NCBI GenBank assembly: GCA_021229015.1
Contig: CM037783.1
Span: forward strand, 59,034,516-59,098,515
Source: Solen grandis
Taxonomy: Eukaryota > Mollusca > Bivalvia > Adapedonta > Solenidae
Length of the DNA: 64,000 bases
Direction: 5' to 3'
The position numbers were made by a program, and so were the translations under genes. A model generated the notes under the pieces. It ran no database searches and had not been told where the DNA came from. It saw only the letters and a list, made by a program, of their open reading frames with translations. This document shows, piece after piece, positions 60,441 through 64,000 of this stretch (positions are counted from its first letter, which is position 1; each line of letters starts with the position of its first letter).

Positions 60441-62395
60441 CTTAATGCAGTGGTCAGCCAATGACCACAGCTTATATGAATCAAAGTTAAAGTGAACTCG
60501 GTTTGACCTTCTTGCACAATGTATGCATAAAGCGGGCTGTATTTGACGCTGGGCTAAGACGAAAACCCATCAATAGGGTTTGCAATTTCTAACAGTTCGT
60601 CCAAGAGTTCGACTGGAGCATCTGCTGACATTATGTTAGGTTCAATTGCGTAATTTTGCCAGATGACTGTTTGATTTTAACATAAGAGCGGGTACAATTT
60701 TCGTATAACTAGCGGTCAGTTCACGCAAGCGCAAAGCGTTTGTAGAGCGAAACATACGGTCAGATGGAAGGTCAAAATGACCGGAAGGGATGTTTAAGTG
60801 TATTAGTGATACATATCGCGTTGTACGCTAGGTTCGCGGAGAGATGGACAACAGTGATTAACTTGTATATTTAAGAGTTATGGCGTTGTTGAGATAAGAA
60901 TATCATACAAAGATACATGATGGCGCATGGCGGATGTAGTGTGGAGATTGTTAAGATCTATATGATATGTCTAGTTTATCTTAATTATTACACATTTGAA
61001 GTACATTATTTATATGCTATATTCTTTTTTTTTAAATGAAATTTAAAAGATTGGAAAAAAATATAAACAAAATTATTTCATCAATTACATGACCGCAGTG
61101 ATTTATTATACCTGTTGAAATTTTAAAATAAATTGTAATTTGTACATTGAATATTCCTTATTGTGACACGTTTTACTCGTTAATAACCATTTTACCTTAA
61201 AAAACAACAACTTCAAATGATTGTAGCGATTGTAAAATTAATGAATAGCACGGGAAGGGACGGCATTTAAATCTAATCAAGGGTATGGCCCCCTGTACGC
61301 ATGTCCAATACGCACAAAACGTAAACCAAATCCCAGAAATTCAAATTTTGGGCTTCAACTCGACAACTTTTTCTCTGGGTAAGTCCCCCCGGACCCCAAA
61401 CTGCGGGTTCGTGTTGATAACCCCACCCTCCTGTGGTGTGTAGTTTAGTTTCCAACTTGGCTACGTCAGTTGTAACAAATAACAATGGCCCTTTTAGATA
61501 AACATATTAATTTCAATTAAGATAATGCATGCTCACGTGCGATACCCGAAAACTGGACTGGAACAAAACAAGGTACAAAGGCCCTATAATCTGTCGAAAA
61601 CGTTTTTTGGTGGGTTTTTTTTTTTTTATTTTTTTTTTCTTTTTCGAATCAATAAATTATCAGCACGGAGCCGTGTCTGATCAGTAAATAAGCCATATTC
61701 CGTGATAAGTACACGTTTCTATATTCGTCGCAATGCTGTAACATTGAATACAACAGATATAATACTGGTGACCGATAAATGTAAATAGTTCTATATTTGA
61801 TCAGGGTCGAGGGAGGTATTTCAAAAGTAGAGGGCGATACTGACCCACTGGATATATCTGTCCTTTCATATCAGAAGGGACTGGTGTAAGTTTGTGCAAC
61901 ATCTACAGGTAATCGTGGTCTTCACCTGTGGTTTAGAACTTCTTTTGGCACGTTTAGTCTTACATATTTTACAATGATAGTTGAATATATCTTCCTCGTT
62001 GGCGCGAATGGTAAACTTAAATATTTGGTCTGTCGGCCACTGTATCGTCTCACGTGCGTGAATGAGTATCAGATCCTGGTCGCATGGATAAGAAATCAGT
62101 TGCGTTTCCAATACGTTAATTGGACACCTAATCATGGCGCAATTGCTTCAGCAACCATGTCCAAGGTGACTACTCTTCTAGGTTTGCTCATAGATGTCTC
62201 TGCTAATGGGTGAAATAATCTGATAACAGCTATGACATATGACAGTCAGTGTTTAGTGTACATACTGCATTCTTAAGAAGGGCCCTTCTGAGAACAAACT
62301 GTATCAGAAATTTTGATAAGCGTTGTCCTATAAATATAATATCTGCTTTATTTATCTATTGGTGGATGCTGACTGATTTTACAAGGATGAATTTC
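60441..62395. other. Upstream flank of the bZIP gene
   Basis: No gene recognised. Contains CACGTG E-boxes at 61,534-61,539 and 62,051-62,056 and a C/G-run-rich patch at 61,380-61,450. T-rich tracts lie near 61,610-61,640. Confidence 0.5.
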
Positions 62396-62402
62396 TCTCT
62401 CC

Positions 62403-62458
<56 letters not shown>

Positions 62459-62459
62459 G
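62396..62459. repeat. (CT)n microsatellite
   Basis: A CTCTCT run of about 60 bp with a few TTTCT interruptions. Confidence 0.95.
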
Positions 62460-63002
62460 TTATTTATTTGCCAAAATTGTTTTGTTTATATATAAATGTT
62501 ATTATATTTGGGTGACATGTGGTCAGTTTGTCCGCAGCCTGGTCAATGTAATTTCTACCTATTTTGCCATTATACACATATCCCAACCTGACTTCTTTAC
62601 AGATAATGATTCGTACATCATCTAAGCGTTCTACGTTGTCCTTTTCTTTTATCCCCATCAATGAAATTGCAGATGTTGCGTTATGGTTATGTAGAACGTG
62701 TTGATGATGGTACGAAATGGCTGTAATTTTCTACTACAGGGGATGGTATCATTAGTCCTTGGATTATATGTATATATAATCAAACTGGTCTGAAGGACCG
62801 GAGACGTCCAGTGGTTGGATATGTCACGGTCGCAATCGCCACAACAACATAAACAACACCACCAATAATCACCTTTATTTATGCAACCTGAAAACAGACA
62901 CTCCAATATAAATAAGTAAACTCAGGTAAAGTGCAAGTAATGTGGTAAGGAAATATTATAATTTCTGAATATGTATACATGCTTCGTTATGAAGAAGACA
63001 AT

Positions 63003-64000
63003 ATGTACAATACTACTATAGACAGTATGTATAGTACTACTATAGACAGTATGTACAGTACTACTATAGACAGTATGTACAGTACTACTATAGACAGTAT
63101 GTACAGTACTACTAAAGACAGTACTGTTACAGTACATACTATAGACAGTATGTACAGTACTACTATAGACAGTATGTACAGTACTACTATAGACAGTATG
63201 TACAGTACTAGACGTATAGACAGTATGTATAGTACTACTATAGACAGTATGTATAGTACTACTATAGACAGTATGTATAGTACTACTATAGACAGTATGT
63301 ACAGTACTACTATAGACAGTATGTACAGTACTACTATAGACAGTCTGTACTGTACTACTATAGACAGTATGTATAGTACTACTATAGACAGTATGTATAG
63401 TACTACTATAGACAGTCTGTACTGTACTACTATAGACAGTATGTATAGTACTACTATAGACAGTATGTATAGTACTACTATAGACAGTATGTATAGTACT
63501 ACTATAGACAGTATGTATAGTACTACTATAGACAGTATGTACAGTACTACTATAGACAGTATGTACAGTACTACTATAGACAGTATGTATAGTACTACTA
63601 TAGACAGTATGTATAGTACTACTATAGACAGTATGTACAGTACTACTATAGACAGTATGTACAGTACTACTATAGACAGTATGTACAGTACTACTATAGA
63701 CAGTATGTACAGTACTACTATAGACAGTATGTACAGTACTACTATAGACAGTATGTACAGTACTACTATAGACAGTATGTACAGTACTACTATAGACAGT
63801 ATGTACAGTACTACTATAGACAGTATGTACAGTACTACTATAGACAGTATGTACAGTACTACTATAGACAGTATGTATAGTACTACTATAGACAGTATGT
63901 ACAGTACTACTATAGACAGTATGTATAGTACTACTATAGACAGTCTGTACAGTACTACTATAGACAGTATGTACAGTACTACTATAGACAGTCTGTACTG
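63003..64000. repeat. 24-bp satellite-like tandem array
   Basis: About 41 units of AGTATGTACAGTACTACTAT + AGAC, running off the window. Two main variants differ at one base (TGTACAG or TGTATAG), and a rarer one reads CTGTACTG. Irregular units sit near 63,117-63,143 and 63,203-63,222. Since 24 is divisible by three, open frames arise in it, but there is no sign of a gene. Confidence 0.95.

Noticed and set aside
62922..63137. Open frame encoding a repeating SSTVHTVY peptide
   Set aside because: It arises only because the 24-bp unit is a multiple of three; no start context or homology.
63003..64000. CRISPR-like array of short regular repeats
   Set aside because: Units are contiguous 24-bp tandem copies without unique spacers, in an animal genome. 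It is a satellite-like array.

Overview
The window is animal nuclear DNA. It is AT-rich, has compact exons with GT-AG introns, and is dense with dispersed repeats. The repeat families (elements starting AGCTCACCTGAG with GTCC/GTCGTCC tracts, ~145-330 bp tandem modules, tRNA-derived SINEs) and the protein sequences suggest a bivalve mollusc. I cannot name the species.

Left half, 1-33,975 (+ strand): sixteen consecutive exons of one pyruvate carboxylase gene, 671 to 32,693. They encode about 934 residues, from the ATP-grasp glycine loop of the biotin carboxylase domain through the carboxyltransferase domain to the segment before the biotin carrier domain. The first ~165 residues lie upstream of the window. 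The biotin-bearing C-terminus is not seen; it probably lies in or beyond a 100-N assembly gap (33,976-34,075). Exon 2 has a one-base deletion that breaks the frame, while the other exons are intact. Introns carry at least twelve sense-oriented tandem-module elements that I interpret as non-autonomous Helentron-like (HINE/pearl-type) elements, four copies of a 242-bp palindromic MITE, several tRNA-derived SINEs, and a relic of a TTF/hAT-like zinc-finger ORF.

Right half, 34,076-64,000: one recognisable gene, a small PAR/CES-2/Giant-type bZIP transcription factor on the minus strand (CDS 58,543-59,307), with a probable 5'UTR intron. The ~24 kb between the gap and this gene holds a 71-bp minisatellite, a ~47-bp repeat array, a full-length SINE with target-site duplications, two MITEs (39,122 and 57,293) and microsatellites, but no HINE-like element. 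The window ends inside a ~1 kb array of a 24-bp repeat.

Main points of interest: (1) several HINE-like families share one architecture and lie all in the PC sense orientation; (2) their modules carry arrays of motifs resembling RFX X-boxes, CTCF cores and AGGTCA direct repeats; (3) two PC splice sites are themselves tandemly duplicated. The two genes show no functional link beyond being in the same window, and the N gap may join unrelated contigs.
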